From: Acidimicrobiaceae bacterium
GTDB lineage: Bacteria > Actinomycetota > Acidimicrobiia > Acidimicrobiales > RAAP-2
Length of the DNA: 50,042 bases
Direction: 5' to 3'
NCBI GenBank assembly: GCA_003153575.1
Contig: PLZW01000041.1
Coordinates: 1,180-51,221 of the forward strand
The position numbers were made by a program, and so were the translations under genes. This document shows positions 33,904-42,341 of the stretch, piece after piece. Position 1 is the first letter of the stretch. Every line of letters begins with the position of its first letter. The notes under the pieces were generated by a model. That model was not told the origin of the DNA, did no database searches, and saw only the letters and a program-made list of their open reading frames with translations.

Positions 33904-33950
33904 CCTCAACCTTGACTTTACCCTGAACCTAATCCTGTACCTAAGGGTAA
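33904..33950. repeat. AT-rich direct repeats within an inverted repeat
   Basis: Three 11-base units CCTCAACCTTG (33904), CCTGAACCTAA (33922) and CCTGTACCTAA (33934), the last two differing at one base and 12 bases apart. An inverted repeat TTACCCT (33918-33924) / AGGGTAA (33944-33950) encloses them. The stretch lies between two convergent genes and is strikingly AT-rich for this genome. Confidence 0.6.
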
Positions 33951-33964
33951 GAGATCGGACAGGT

Positions 33965-35383
33965 CTACGGAGGATCCACCGTGCTCGCCACCGGTAGGGA
34001 AGGCCCGATCCCGGTCGACGGGGCCGGATGAAGTCGCACCACCATGCGGGTGCCCGGGGTGCGTTCCGGACCGATAGGAGACTCGGCGCTCACCCGTGCC
34101 CCCATGGCGCCGGCCAGTTCGGCCACGATGGCGAGGCCCAGTCCCGACCCCTTGCGCCGCCCGGTGTCCCGGTCGGTGGTGAAGTGCCGATCGAACACCC
34201 GGGTCAGCTGGTCGGGCGGGATGCCCGGCCCGTCGTCGTCCACCCACAGGACGGCCCCTTCGGGACCGGCGGACTGGCCCACCTGGACCTGGTGGCGGGC
34301 GAACGACGAGGCATTCTCGACCAGGTTGGCCAGTATCTGGCCGAGGCGGTCGCTGTCGGCCAGGACCGGACACGGGGTGCCGGCCCCGGGCGTCAGCGCG
34401 AGTTCGACCCCCAACTCGGCGGCCCGGGGCTGGAAGCCCTCGACCACCTGGCGCAGGACGACGCCGGCGTCGATCGGACGGAGCTCGAAGGTGAAGCGGT
34501 CGGCGTCGAGACGGGCGAGGTCGAGGAGGTCCTGGACGAGGCGTTCGAGGCGTCGCGCCTCGGCGCTGATCACGGCGGCGGCACCGAGCGGATCATTCGT
34601 CGTCCCGTCGAGCACTGCCTCGGCGTAGCCGCGGATCGACGTGAGCGGGGTGCGCAGCTCGTGGGAGACCGACAGCAGGAACTGGCGCTCCTGGTCGCGG
34701 GCCCGGGTCAGGTTGGCGCCCATGGCGTTGATCGACTCGGCCAGTTGGGCGAATTCGGGATCCTCCTGGGTGCGCACGGCCACCCGGGCGTCGAGGTCGC
34801 CGAAGGCGATACGTCGGGTGGTGGCGACGGCGGCCACCACCGGTCGCGTGAAACGCCGGGCCAGGGCGGCAGCCACCAGTGCTGCGGCGACCACGCCCGC
34901 CAGCCCGATGAGCCCGAAGTAGCGGATCCCGTTGACCGGGTTGCGGACCTGTCGGGTGACCACCAGTACGGGCGTCCCGTTGGTCGTGGCCTGCAGGGGC
35001 GTAGGGACGGCCGAGTAGGCCAGGAGTGCGGGGGTGTGGCCGGACACCTGCAGACCGGCCAGGAGGGCGGTGGGATGGAGCTGGGCCACGGTGAGGCCGG
35101 CGTCGAGCGGCTGGCCGATGGTGCCGTCCGGGGCCAGCAGGACGAACTGGACGGAGGTGAAGTTGCCGGCGCCGGTCACGATGGCCAACTCCTTGCGGAA
35201 CCCGGGCTTGGTGACGCCGGTCCGGTCCGAGAACGTGGTGGAGATGGCCCGGGCCTCACCGTCGAGCTCCTGTTGGGCCGTCGAAATGGCGGCCCGGCGG
35301 ATGAGCACATAGCTGCTGATGCTGGTGACCGCCACGGTAATGACGACCAGGGCGATGATGGCGACCGTCAGCCGTCGCCTCAC
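33965..35383 (-). CDS. Sensor histidine kinase (HAMP, HisKA, HATPase)
   Basis: A 472-residue membrane kinase, partner of the regulator upstream. Helix 1 (about residues 6-28) starts almost at the N-terminus; an extracytoplasmic region of about 120 residues and helix 2 (about 155-175) lead into HAMP. The HisKA block SVSHELRTPLTSIRGYAEA places the His at residue 241. The ATPase domain has NLVENASSFARHQ, an unusual N box in place of the common NALKYTPPG type, then DDDGPGIPP, FDRHFTTDRDTG and GSGLGLAIVAEL. The GTG at 35383 is the only plausible start after the regulator stop, 40 bases upstream. Convergent with the phosphotransferase gene. Confidence 0.92.
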   Translation of the reverse strand: MRRRLTVAIIALVVITVAVTSISSYVLIRRAAISTAQQELDGEARAISTTFSDRTGVTKPGFRKELAIVTGAGNFTSVQFVLLAPDGTIGQPLDAGLTVAQLHPTALLAGLQVSGHTPALLAYSAVPTPLQATTNGTPVLVVTRQVRNPVNGIRYFGLIGLAGVVAAALVAAALARRFTRPVVAAVATTRRIAFGDLDARVAVRTQEDPEFAQLAESINAMGANLTRARDQERQFLLSVSHELRTPLTSIRGYAEAVLDGTTNDPLGAAAVISAEARRLERLVQDLLDLARLDADRFTFELRPIDAGVVLRQVVEGFQPRAAELGVELALTPGAGTPCPVLADSDRLGQILANLVENASSFARHQVQVGQSAGPEGAVLWVDDDGPGIPPDQLTRVFDRHFTTDRDTGRRKGSGLGLAIVAELAGAMGARVSAESPIGPERTPGTRMVVRLHPAPSTGIGPSLPVASTVDPP

Positions 35384-35423
35384 GGGCGGGCCGGTCCGGT
35401 CGACGGAGTGGGGAAGGTGTCGG

Positions 35424-36110
35424 TCATCCGAGCCGGTAGCCGACGCCCCACACGGTGGCGAGCGGCAGATCGGTGCCGAGCTTCTTGCGCAGTTGGCGGA
35501 CGTGCACGTCGACGGTCCGCTCGTCGCCGTACCAGTCCGGACCCCACACGCCGTCGAGCAGCTGCTGACGGGACAGGGCCAGCCCCTGGTTCTCGACGAG
35601 GAACGCCAGGAGGTCGAACTCGCGGGTGGCGAGAGCCACGACCTCGCCGTCCCGGCGCGCCTCGCGCCGGCCCGTATCGACAGCCACGTTGGCGAACTCG
35701 ACCACCGGGGGGGCCTGCCCACCGGCATGGGTCGACGTGCGGCGCAGGATGGCGTGCACCCGGGCCACCAGCTCGCGGGCGCTGAAGGGCTTGGTGACGT
35801 AGTCGTCGGCCCCGAGCTCGAGCCCGAGGATCCGGTCGACCTCGTCGTCGCGGGCGCTCAGGATCAGCAGCGGCACCGGCGGGGTGGCTGCGGCCAGTTG
35901 CCGGCACACGTCGAGTCCGTCCAGCTCGCCGGGCAGCCCGAGGTCGACGATGACCAGGCGGGGTGACTCCCGCCCGATGGCGGCCAGCCCCCGCTCGGCG
36001 TCGCCGGCCTGCACCACGCGGAAGCCGTCCCGCCGGAGGTACATGGCCACCAGGTCGCTGATGTGGGGGTCGTCCTCGATCACCACCACGCTGACTTCGT
36101 CGCTCGCCAT
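35424..36110 (-). CDS. OmpR-family response regulator
   Basis: A 228-residue regulator with receiver Asp56 in LVIVDLGLPGE, the acidic pair in VIEDDPH, the Ser in LILSARDDE and the Lys in DYVTKPFSARELV. The DNA-binding winged helix is seen in LATREFDLLAFLVENQGL, LSRQQLLDGVWGPDWYGDERTVDVHVRQLRKKLG and VWGVGYRLG. It is cotranscribed with the kinase gene 40 bases downstream. The divergent region to trpC (36111-36233) contains TTAGAGAACTGTGAGGAG, which may hold an operator, but no clear direct repeat was found there. Target genes unknown. Confidence 0.93.
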   Translation of the reverse strand: MASDEVSVVVIEDDPHISDLVAMYLRRDGFRVVQAGDAERGLAAIGRESPRLVIVDLGLPGELDGLDVCRQLAAATPPVPLLILSARDDEVDRILGLELGADDYVTKPFSARELVARVHAILRRTSTHAGGQAPPVVEFANVAVDTGRREARRDGEVVALATREFDLLAFLVENQGLALSRQQLLDGVWGPDWYGDERTVDVHVRQLRKKLGTDLPLATVWGVGYRLG

Positions 36111-36219
36111 CGGACCAGCCTGCCACCGAGCGCGGGCCGGACGACGCCATCGTTAGAGAACTGTGAGGAGCCGGCTCCGGGCGCGTCCCACCCACCACCG
36201 GATCGGGGCGGGGCGCCAG

Positions 36220-36225
36220 TAGGCT
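36220..36225 (+). promoter_or_regulatory. -10 element (TAGGCT) of the trpCFBA operon
   Basis: TAGGCT ends 8 bases before the trpC ATG at 36234, so the operon message is probably leaderless and without an attenuator. Confidence 0.5.
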
Positions 36226-36233
36226 GGCCCGGC

Positions 36234-37055
36234 ATGCCGGCCTACCTCGACTCGATCCTCGCCGCCCATCGCGCCGCCGCCGCGGCCGACGATCGAGACG
36301 TCGCGGCGACGACCGATGCGGCCCGTGCCGAACTCGAGACCCGGCGCGGGGTGGCGGGCCCGGGTGCCCCCCGTGACTTCGAGGCCGCCCTCGAGGCCGG
36401 TCGCGCCGCTCGGGGCATGGCCGTGATCTCGGAGGTCAAGCGCCGGTCGCCGTCGAAAGGCGACCTCGACCCGGACCTCGATCCGAGCTCGGTGGCGGCC
36501 GACTACGAAGCCGGCGGGGCCGCGTGCCTCTCGGTACTGACCGACGAGGCGTTCTTCGGCGGGAGCCGGGCCGACCTGGTGGACGCCCGGGCCGCCTGCT
36601 CGCTGCCGGTGCTCCGCAAGGACTTCACGGTGAGCCCCCTCGACGTCTGCGACGCCCGTCTGATGGGGGCCGATGCCGTCCTGTTGATCGTGGCCGCATT
36701 GGACGACGCCGAGCTGGCCGAACTCCTGGCCCTGGCCCGCACGCTGGCCCTGGCTCCCCTCGTCGAGGTCCACGACCAGCCCGAGCTCGACCGGGCCCTG
36801 GCCGTGGGCGCCCATCTTGTCGGGGTGAACCAGCGGGACCTGCGGACGTTCGAGGTGGATCGGGAGCGGGCGGTGCGGATGGGGGAGCGGATGCCGTCGG
36901 GCGTGGTGGCGGTGGCCGAGTCCGGCATCCGCGACGCGGCCGACGTCGAGCGACTGGCCGACGCCGGGTACGTGGCGGTGCTGGTGGGCGAGACCCTGGT
37001 ACGCTCGGCCGACCGCATGTCGGCCGTGGACGCCCTGCTGGGAGCGCGGGCATGA
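36234..37055 (+). CDS. trpC: Indole-3-glycerol-phosphate synthase
   Basis: A 273-residue TIM barrel closing the indole ring from CdRP. Motifs in order: VISEVKRRSPSKGDL with catalytic Lys and Glu, SVLTDEAFFGGS, VLRKDFTVSP with the general-acid Lys, PLVEVHD, GVNQRDLRTFEVD, and AVAESGIRDAADV. The first 70 residues include the N-terminal helical cap. The ATG at 36234 is chosen because a -10 element precedes it by 8 bases, although the frame is open further upstream. It is a monofunctional TrpC (no fused TrpF), and the stop overlaps the next ATG. Confidence 0.95.
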   Translation: MPAYLDSILAAHRAAAAADDRDVAATTDAARAELETRRGVAGPGAPRDFEAALEAGRAARGMAVISEVKRRSPSKGDLDPDLDPSSVAADYEAGGAACLSVLTDEAFFGGSRADLVDARAACSLPVLRKDFTVSPLDVCDARLMGADAVLLIVAALDDAELAELLALARTLALAPLVEVHDQPELDRALAVGAHLVGVNQRDLRTFEVDRERAVRMGERMPSGVVAVAESGIRDAADVERLADAGYVAVLVGETLVRSADRMSAVDALLGARA

Positions 37056-37786
37056 GCACGGCACCGGCCCACGAGTCCGAGCTGTTCGTCAAGATCTGCG
37101 GGATCACCTCCGAGGCCGATGCCTTGCTGGCGGTCGGCATGGGGGCGTCGGCCGTGGGCTTCATCTTCGCCCCGTCGCCCCGCCAGATGGCCCCTGCGGC
37201 GGTGGCCGACATCGTGAAACGCCTGCCGCACGAGACGGTGACGGTCGGGGTCTTCCGGGACGAGTCGCCCCGGCGGGTGGTGGAGATCGCCGGGCAGATC
37301 GGGCTACGGGCCGTGCAGCTGCACGGCTTCGAGTCGGCCGAGGATGCCCGCTGGGTGGCCGAGCGGGTGCACTGGACGATCAAGGCCTTCCCGGCCGGGC
37401 ACCGCAATATCGAGCGATTCTCCGAGTACGGCGCCCAAACGCTTCTGGTGGACGGCCCGAACCCCGGATCCGGCGAGCTGTTCGACTGGCGGCTGGCCGA
37501 GGGCGTCGTCGATCCGACCCGGCTCCTGGTGTCCGGCGGACTCCGTCCCGACAACGTGGCCGGTGCGGTGGCCCATCTCCATCCGTGGGGCGTGGACGTG
37601 GCCAGCGGAGTCGAGGCGTCGCCCGGGGTGAAGGATCCGGGCAAGGTCCGCGACTTCGTCCTGGCGGCGCGGGAGGCGGGTCGCCTGGTGGCGGCCGAGC
37701 ACCTGGACGACGGCTTGGACGGATCGGTCGTCGTCACCGGACGCCGGAGCGCCACCGACCTCTTCGACTGGCAGGACGACGACTGA
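37052..37786 (+). CDS. trpF: Phosphoribosylanthranilate isomerase
   Basis: A 244-residue TIM barrel that rearranges PRA to CdRP. VKICGITSEADALLAVGMGA carries the catalytic Cys, FIFAPSPRQM and VGVFRD the substrate region with the catalytic Asp, then AVQLHG, LLVDGPNPG and VSGGLRPDNVA, and DVASGVEASPGVKDPGKV at the C-terminus. These are the classic TrpF motifs. Its presence matters because many Actinobacteria lack trpF and use PriA. The ATG overlaps the trpC stop. The last 40 residues are an extension of no known role. A gap of 87 bases without a convincing gene follows before trpB. Confidence 0.95.
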   Translation: MSTAPAHESELFVKICGITSEADALLAVGMGASAVGFIFAPSPRQMAPAAVADIVKRLPHETVTVGVFRDESPRRVVEIAGQIGLRAVQLHGFESAEDARWVAERVHWTIKAFPAGHRNIERFSEYGAQTLLVDGPNPGSGELFDWRLAEGVVDPTRLLVSGGLRPDNVAGAVAHLHPWGVDVASGVEASPGVKDPGKVRDFVLAAREAGRLVAAEHLDDGLDGSVVVTGRRSATDLFDWQDDD

Positions 37787-37873
37787 CCGTCCTGTCGGCG
37801 GTGGTGGATGTGAGCATCGCCGCCCGATTCCTCGACACGCCCGACCGACCGATCGAACAGTGAGCACTTGACG

Positions 37874-39079
37874 ATGACCACCAAGACCCCCACCTCCCAG
37901 GCGATCATGGGCGACCCCGGGCCGACCGGACGGTTCGGCGAGTTCGGCGGCCGCTATGTCCCCGAGTCGCTCGTGCCCGCCTGCATCGAACTCGAGGCGG
38001 CCTTCCGCGATGCCTGGACCGATCCGGCCTTCCGGTCCGAGCTCGACGCCGTCCTGCGCGACTACGGCGGCCGACCCACTCCGGTGACCGAGTGCGGGCG
38101 GCTGTCCGAGCAACTCGGGATCCGGGTCCTCTTGAAGCGGGAGGACCTCACCCATACCGGGTCCCACAAGCTCAACAACGTCGTCGGTCAGGGTCTGTTG
38201 GCCCGGAGGATGGGGAAGCGGAAGCTCATCGCTGAGACGGGCGCCGGTCAGCACGGGGTGGCCACGGCCACGGCGGCGGCCTTGTTCGGCATGGAGTGCA
38301 TCGTCTACATGGGCGAGGTCGACACCCAGCGCCAGGAGCTCAACGTGTTCCGGATGGAGCTGCTGGGGGCGACCGTGGTCCCGGTGACCAGCGGGAGCCG
38401 CACCCTGAAGGACGCCGTCAACGAGGCCCTGCGGGCGTGGGTGGCGTCGGTGGAGGACACCCACTACTGCCTGGGCTCGGTGATGGGCCCCCACCCGTAC
38501 CCATGGATGGTCCGTGAGTTCCAGCGGGTGATCGGCGACGAGGCGCGCGCCCAGTGCCGGGAGCTCCTCGGCGGCGCCGACCCCGACTTCGTGGTGGCCT
38601 GCGCCGGCGGTGGGTCCAATGCGGCCGGCGTCTTCGCCGGGTTCGCCGATGACACGTCCTCGGGCCTGGTGGCCGTGGAGGCCGCCGGCGGGGCGGCGGT
38701 GACAACGGGCATTCCCGGGGTGCTCCACGGTATGCACAGCGCCCTGATCCAGGACGAAGCGGGGCAGATCCTGGAGGCGGAGTCGATCTCGGCCGGGCTC
38801 GACTACCCGGGCATCGGGCCCGAGCACGCCCACCTCGCCGAACTCGGTCGGGCCCGCTACGTGTCGGCGGGCGACGACGAGGTCATCGAGGCATTCCGGC
38901 TCCTCGCCCGCACCGAGGGCATCCTGCCGGCCCTCGAGTCGGCCCACGCCCTGGCCTGGGTGACGGCGGCCACGGGCCGGGGCGAGATCGCCCAGGGGTC
39001 GACCGTGTTGATCAACCTGTCCGGCCGGGGCGACAAGGACGTGGCCCAGGTCCGCGAGATCCTGCGGGGTCGCTCGTGA
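37874..39079 (+). CDS. trpB: Tryptophan synthase beta chain
   Basis: A 401-residue PLP enzyme joining indole and serine. [17 protein letters not shown] is the N-terminal signature; the PLP Lys is in [14 protein letters not shown], followed by [44 protein letters not shown] (phosphate loop) and [12 protein letters not shown]. This is the TrpB1 type with full length. ATG 37874 is preferred; an in-frame TTG at 37868 would add two residues. No strong ribosome site is seen. The stop overlaps the trpA GTG, as expected for subunits that form an alpha2-beta2 complex with an indole tunnel. Confidence 0.97.
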   Translation: MTTKTPTSQAIMGDPGPTGRFGEFGGRYVPESLVPACIELEAAFRDAWTDPAFRSELDAVLRDYGGRPTPVTECGRLSEQLGIRVLLKREDLTHTGSHKLNNVVGQGLLARRMGKRKLIAETGAGQHGVATATAAALFGMECIVYMGEVDTQRQELNVFRMELLGATVVPVTSGSRTLKDAVNEALRAWVASVEDTHYCLGSVMGPHPYPWMVREFQRVIGDEARAQCRELLGGADPDFVVACAGGGSNAAGVFAGFADDTSSGLVAVEAAGGAAVTTGIPGVLHGMHSALIQDEAGQILEAESISAGLDYPGIGPEHAHLAELGRARYVSAGDDEVIEAFRLLARTEGILPALESAHALAWVTAATGRGEIAQGSTVLINLSGRGDKDVAQVREILRGRS

Positions 39080-39882
39080 GCACCCCGTCGGCATCGACCC
39101 ACGTGCCGGGCACTCTCGAGTCCGCCCTGCGGGCCCGACGAGAGGCGGGGCACAAGCTCCTCATCCCGTACATCACCGGTGGCCTCGACGACGAGTGGCT
39201 GCTGGTGCTCGAGGCGTTGGCCGGTGCCGGGGCGGACGCCATCGAGATCGGGATCCCCTTCTCCGATCCGATGATCGACGGGGTCGTCATCCAGGAGTCG
39301 TCGTTGCAGGCCCTCGCCCGGGGCACCACACCCGAAGGTGTGCTGGCCGACCTCAGCCGGGTCGACGTCGGTGTGCCCCTCGTCGTGATGACCTACTACA
39401 ACCTCGTCTTCCGAGCCGGCCATGCCCGGATCGCCGGAGACATGCACCAGTCGGGCGTCGCCGGGGCCATCCTTCCCGACCTGCCGCTCGAAGAAGTCGG
39501 GGACTGGGCCCGCGCCGCCGATGCAGCGGACGTGGCCACGGTGCTGCTGGTGGCGCCCTCGACACCCGACGACCGCATCGGCGACATCTGTGCACGGTCG
39601 CGGGGCTTCGTCTACGCGGTGGGGCGGATGGGTGTCACCGGCGAGCAGGCGGTGCTGGCCGAATCGGCCCGTGAGGTGGCGGCCCGGATCCAGGCCCACA
39701 CCGATCTGCCGGTGTGCGTGGGGATCGGGGTGTCGACGCCGGACCAGGCCGCGGCGGTCTGCGAAGTGGCCGACGGCGTGGTCGTCGGCTCGGCCCTGGT
39801 GCGCCGGCTGCTCGAGGGCGTGGGTCCCGATGGGGCGGCCGAGTTCGTCGGCTCGCTGCGGGCGGCCATCGACGCCGGGTAA
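39076..39882 (+). CDS. trpA: Tryptophan synthase alpha chain
   Basis: A 268-residue TIM barrel that cleaves indole-glycerol phosphate. [13 protein letters not shown] begins the barrel; the catalytic Glu is in [11 protein letters not shown] and the Asp in the following MIDGVVIQ loop, where most homologues have [29 protein letters not shown] and [11 protein letters not shown] with VVVGSALV complete the set. The changed MID loop is worth noting but keeps the Asp. GTG 39076 overlaps the trpB stop. It ends the trpCFBA operon. Confidence 0.95.
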   Translation: MSTPSASTHVPGTLESALRARREAGHKLLIPYITGGLDDEWLLVLEALAGAGADAIEIGIPFSDPMIDGVVIQESSLQALARGTTPEGVLADLSRVDVGVPLVVMTYYNLVFRAGHARIAGDMHQSGVAGAILPDLPLEEVGDWARAADAADVATVLLVAPSTPDDRIGDICARSRGFVYAVGRMGVTGEQAVLAESAREVAARIQAHTDLPVCVGIGVSTPDQAAAVCEVADGVVVGSALVRRLLEGVGPDGAAEFVGSLRAAIDAG

Positions 39883-39991
39883 GTCTCTGGCTTGAACCTG
39901 GTATGGCGGGGGTCCCCGGCTCCCGGTGGGGACTGCGGGTACCGTGGACGCCGACGAGCGGTGGGCAGTAACGACCAGGAGGAGACGGTTC

Positions 39992-40477
39992 GTGACGGAA
40001 GCACCAGGCACAGGTTCCCCGCCGGCTACCGTCGACCCGGCGGTGGCGCCGTCCACACCGACGACGGAGTACGCGCCCGATCCGAGGCCTGGCGCCTCCG
40101 TTGTGTGGGTCGGTCTAGCTGTCATCGTGTTCGGGACGCTCATCGTCGTCTTCGTGGTCGGCGCGGTCCGACACTGGGTGGCATTCCACACCGGCGTCCT
40201 CAACGGCGGGCCGGACAAGTACTACAACTTCTGGTCCGGGTTCGGCTCGGACCTCGGTGAGGCCACCCTCATCAGTGCCGTCGGCATCGGCGTGTACACC
40301 GGTGTGCGGAAAGTGAACTGCCATACCAAAGGCTGCTGGAGGATCGGGAAGCACGGGCTCGACGGCACCCCGTACATCCTCTGTCGCCACCATCACCCGG
40401 GCGTGCCGTCCAAGGGCGCCAGCCACGCGCACATCCTCGAGCAGCATCGCCGCTTCCAGGAGTCCCAGGGGCGCTGA
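39992..40477 (+). CDS. Small membrane protein with C-terminal Cys/His cluster, unknown function
   Basis: About 161 residues. A Pro/Thr-rich N-terminal segment (about 35 residues) is followed by a strong membrane helix (VVWVGLAVIVFGTLIVVFVV), an intervening stretch with several aromatics (KYYNFWSGFGSD), a second, weaker hydrophobic segment, and a C-terminal part with CHTKGC, then TPYILCRHHHPG and a His-containing tail. The spacing of Cys and His suggests a zinc-binding knuckle. The GTG at 39992 follows AGGAGG at 39977-39982, which sets the start. Proteins of this design occur in Actinobacteria and their phages, but no function is known to me. It lies just after trpA. Confidence 0.7.
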   Translation: MTEAPGTGSPPATVDPAVAPSTPTTEYAPDPRPGASVVWVGLAVIVFGTLIVVFVVGAVRHWVAFHTGVLNGGPDKYYNFWSGFGSDLGEATLISAVGIGVYTGVRKVNCHTKGCWRIGKHGLDGTPYILCRHHHPGVPSKGASHAHILEQHRRFQESQGR

Positions 40478-40544
40478 CCGCACCGGTGTCAACAGGTGGG
40501 TGGGCACAACCCCCGTTGCCAACAGCAGGTGCCGGCGCGGTGGT

Positions 40545-42236
40545 TCAGTCCTTGGTCGGACGGATGACCCGGTAGAGGGCGCGTAGCAGCGGCACTCGCC
40601 GACGCGGGCGTTCGTGGGCCTCGAGGCGCTTGGCGATCAGCTCTCGACGCTCCTGGAGGTCGCGGAAGGTGATGGCGTCCGTCTCCTCGGTGAAGCCCAT
40701 CGCCGCCCGGTAGCCGTCGAGGTCGATGGTGTCCGAGGTCACCTCGAAGCCCACCTCCCGGGCGATCCGCTCGCCGTGGTGTTCGGTGAAGTAGGAGACG
40801 ACGGCCATGATCTCGCCGAGGATGTCGACGTCGGGGGCCATGGCGGCCATGGCCCCGTTCAGGAACAGCATGTTCTTCACGAACAGCATCAGCTCCTTGG
40901 GGAGGCGGGCCCCGTAGGCGAGCAGAGCCTTCGTCACGTCGCGCAGCTCGGCCATCATCTCGTCGGCGGTGAGCGTGGTCGGGTCGATGGGCGGTCGATC
41001 GAGGTTCAGGTCGCGGATGACCGCCTCGATGTCGGAATCGGCGGGCAGCGCCCCCAGGTCCCGCAGCGCCTCGACCTGGACGGTCACGTTATTGGTGCTG
41101 GCCCCCATCTGGAGGCGCAGGAACGCCTGCCGCTTGCGCTCGTCGAGGCGGGCGGTGATCCCGAAATCCAACAGAGCGACGGTGCCGTCGGACTGCACCA
41201 TCATGTTGCCGCCGTGCAGGTCGCCGTGGAAGACCCCGTAGAGCAGGGCGCCCTCGAGGAAGGCGATGAGGCTCGACCTCAGCACGGCGGCGGTGTCGAT
41301 GCCGGCGGCCCGCATCCCGTCGGCATCGCTCCACGGGAACCCGTGCAGGTGCTCCATGACGAGGACCCGGCGGGTCACCAGTTCGGGATGGGGTCGGGGT
41401 ACGACCACCGTCCGCTGGCCTGTGCCGACGAACACGGCGGCGATGTCCAGCATGTTCTGGGCCTCGAGGCGGAAGTCGAGCTCCTCCACGATGGTCTCGG
41501 CGAACAGCTCGACGAGCGCCGGCGGATTGGTCAGCGCGGCCACCGGGATGCGGCCCACCAGGAACGGGGCCAACCACGCCATGGCCGCGATGTCGAGCCG
41601 CACCAGGGGGGCGACCCGCCGCCGTTGGACCTTCACCACCACGCGCTCGCCCGAGCGCAGGGTGGCGGCGTGGACCTGGGCGATGGAGGCCGAGGCGATC
41701 GGCGTGCGGTCGATGGAGGTGAAGACCTCGGCGATCGGGCGGCCGAGGTCCTCTTCGATCGTGCGGCGCACCACGGCGAACGGCTCCGGTGGGACCCGGT
41801 CGCGCAGCAGGCGGAATTCGGAGACCAGCTCCTCGGGAAAGATCCCCTCGCCCGACGAGATGATCTGCCCGAGCTTGATGTAGGTGGGTCCGAGGTGCTC
41901 GAAGGCGGGGCGGAGCCGCCTGGACAGTCCGGCCCGCGACTCCGGGGTGCCCCGCTCCTTGGCTCCCCACGCCACCAGCGGGACCCCGATCCGGAAGACG
42001 ACCGACAGGACCCTGCCCACCGAGGGGAGGTGAGACGGGTTCACCAGGGTGCGGGCCAGTTCGGCCGCCTGGCGGCGGAGGACGATGACATCGGGCTCGC
42101 CGGCCCCACCGAGGCGCCACGGCATCGACTCGGGGACCACGATCCACGGTGCTCGGGGCGTGAATGCGCCGATGGCGAGGTCGGACGGTCCCCGGGGGTC
42201 GGGGGCACCGTCGAGTGGGGCGACAGGGTCGATCAT
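40545..42236 (-). CDS. ABC1/UbiB family atypical kinase-like protein
   Basis: A 563-residue member of the ABC1/ADCK/UbiB family. After a 100-residue N-terminal part come LGPTYIKLGQIIS with the KxGQ motif unique to the family, ASASIAQVHAATL in place of a glycine loop, the ATP-binding Lys in VVVKVQRR, VEELDFRLEAQNM, FHGDLHGGNMM (catalytic Asp and Asn) and ALLDFGITARLD. A C-terminal region with two hydrophobic segments follows. Relatives act in ubiquinone or isoprenoid lipid metabolism, probably as ATPases rather than protein kinases. In a menaquinone organism the substrate is unclear. Monocistronic in appearance. Confidence 0.9.
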   Translation of the reverse strand: MIDPVAPLDGAPDPRGPSDLAIGAFTPRAPWIVVPESMPWRLGGAGEPDVIVLRRQAAELARTLVNPSHLPSVGRVLSVVFRIGVPLVAWGAKERGTPESRAGLSRRLRPAFEHLGPTYIKLGQIISSGEGIFPEELVSEFRLLRDRVPPEPFAVVRRTIEEDLGRPIAEVFTSIDRTPIASASIAQVHAATLRSGERVVVKVQRRRVAPLVRLDIAAMAWLAPFLVGRIPVAALTNPPALVELFAETIVEELDFRLEAQNMLDIAAVFVGTGQRTVVVPRPHPELVTRRVLVMEHLHGFPWSDADGMRAAGIDTAAVLRSSLIAFLEGALLYGVFHGDLHGGNMMVQSDGTVALLDFGITARLDERKRQAFLRLQMGASTNNVTVQVEALRDLGALPADSDIEAVIRDLNLDRPPIDPTTLTADEMMAELRDVTKALLAYGARLPKELMLFVKNMLFLNGAMAAMAPDVDILGEIMAVVSYFTEHHGERIAREVGFEVTSDTIDLDGYRAAMGFTEETDAITFRDLQERRELIAKRLEAHERPRRRVPLLRALYRVIRPTKD

Positions 42237-42293
42237 GAGGACTCCACGGTAGGGGACTCCGGCGCCACCCCGGACCGGCGCGTGTGGCGTTCC

Positions 42294-42341
42294 CGTTCAG
42301 GCGGGGCAGATCAGATGGGGTCGTTCAGGCGGGGCAGATCA
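42294..42341. repeat. 20-bp perfect direct repeat at the fabF 3' end
   Basis: CGTTCAGGCGGGGCAGATCA occurs at 42294-42313 and again at 42322-42341, period 28. The right copy contains the last codons and stop of fabF, so the left copy is a duplicated end just beyond the gene. Confidence 0.85.

Noticed and set aside
33901..33950. Telomere-like or CRISPR-like repeats
   Set aside because: Units are only 11 bases, imperfect and too few, with no spacers or cas genes.
37787..37873. Short ORF between trpF and trpB as a leader peptide
   Set aside because: About 20 codons with no Trp codon, no promoter element and no hairpin; codon pattern not persuasive.
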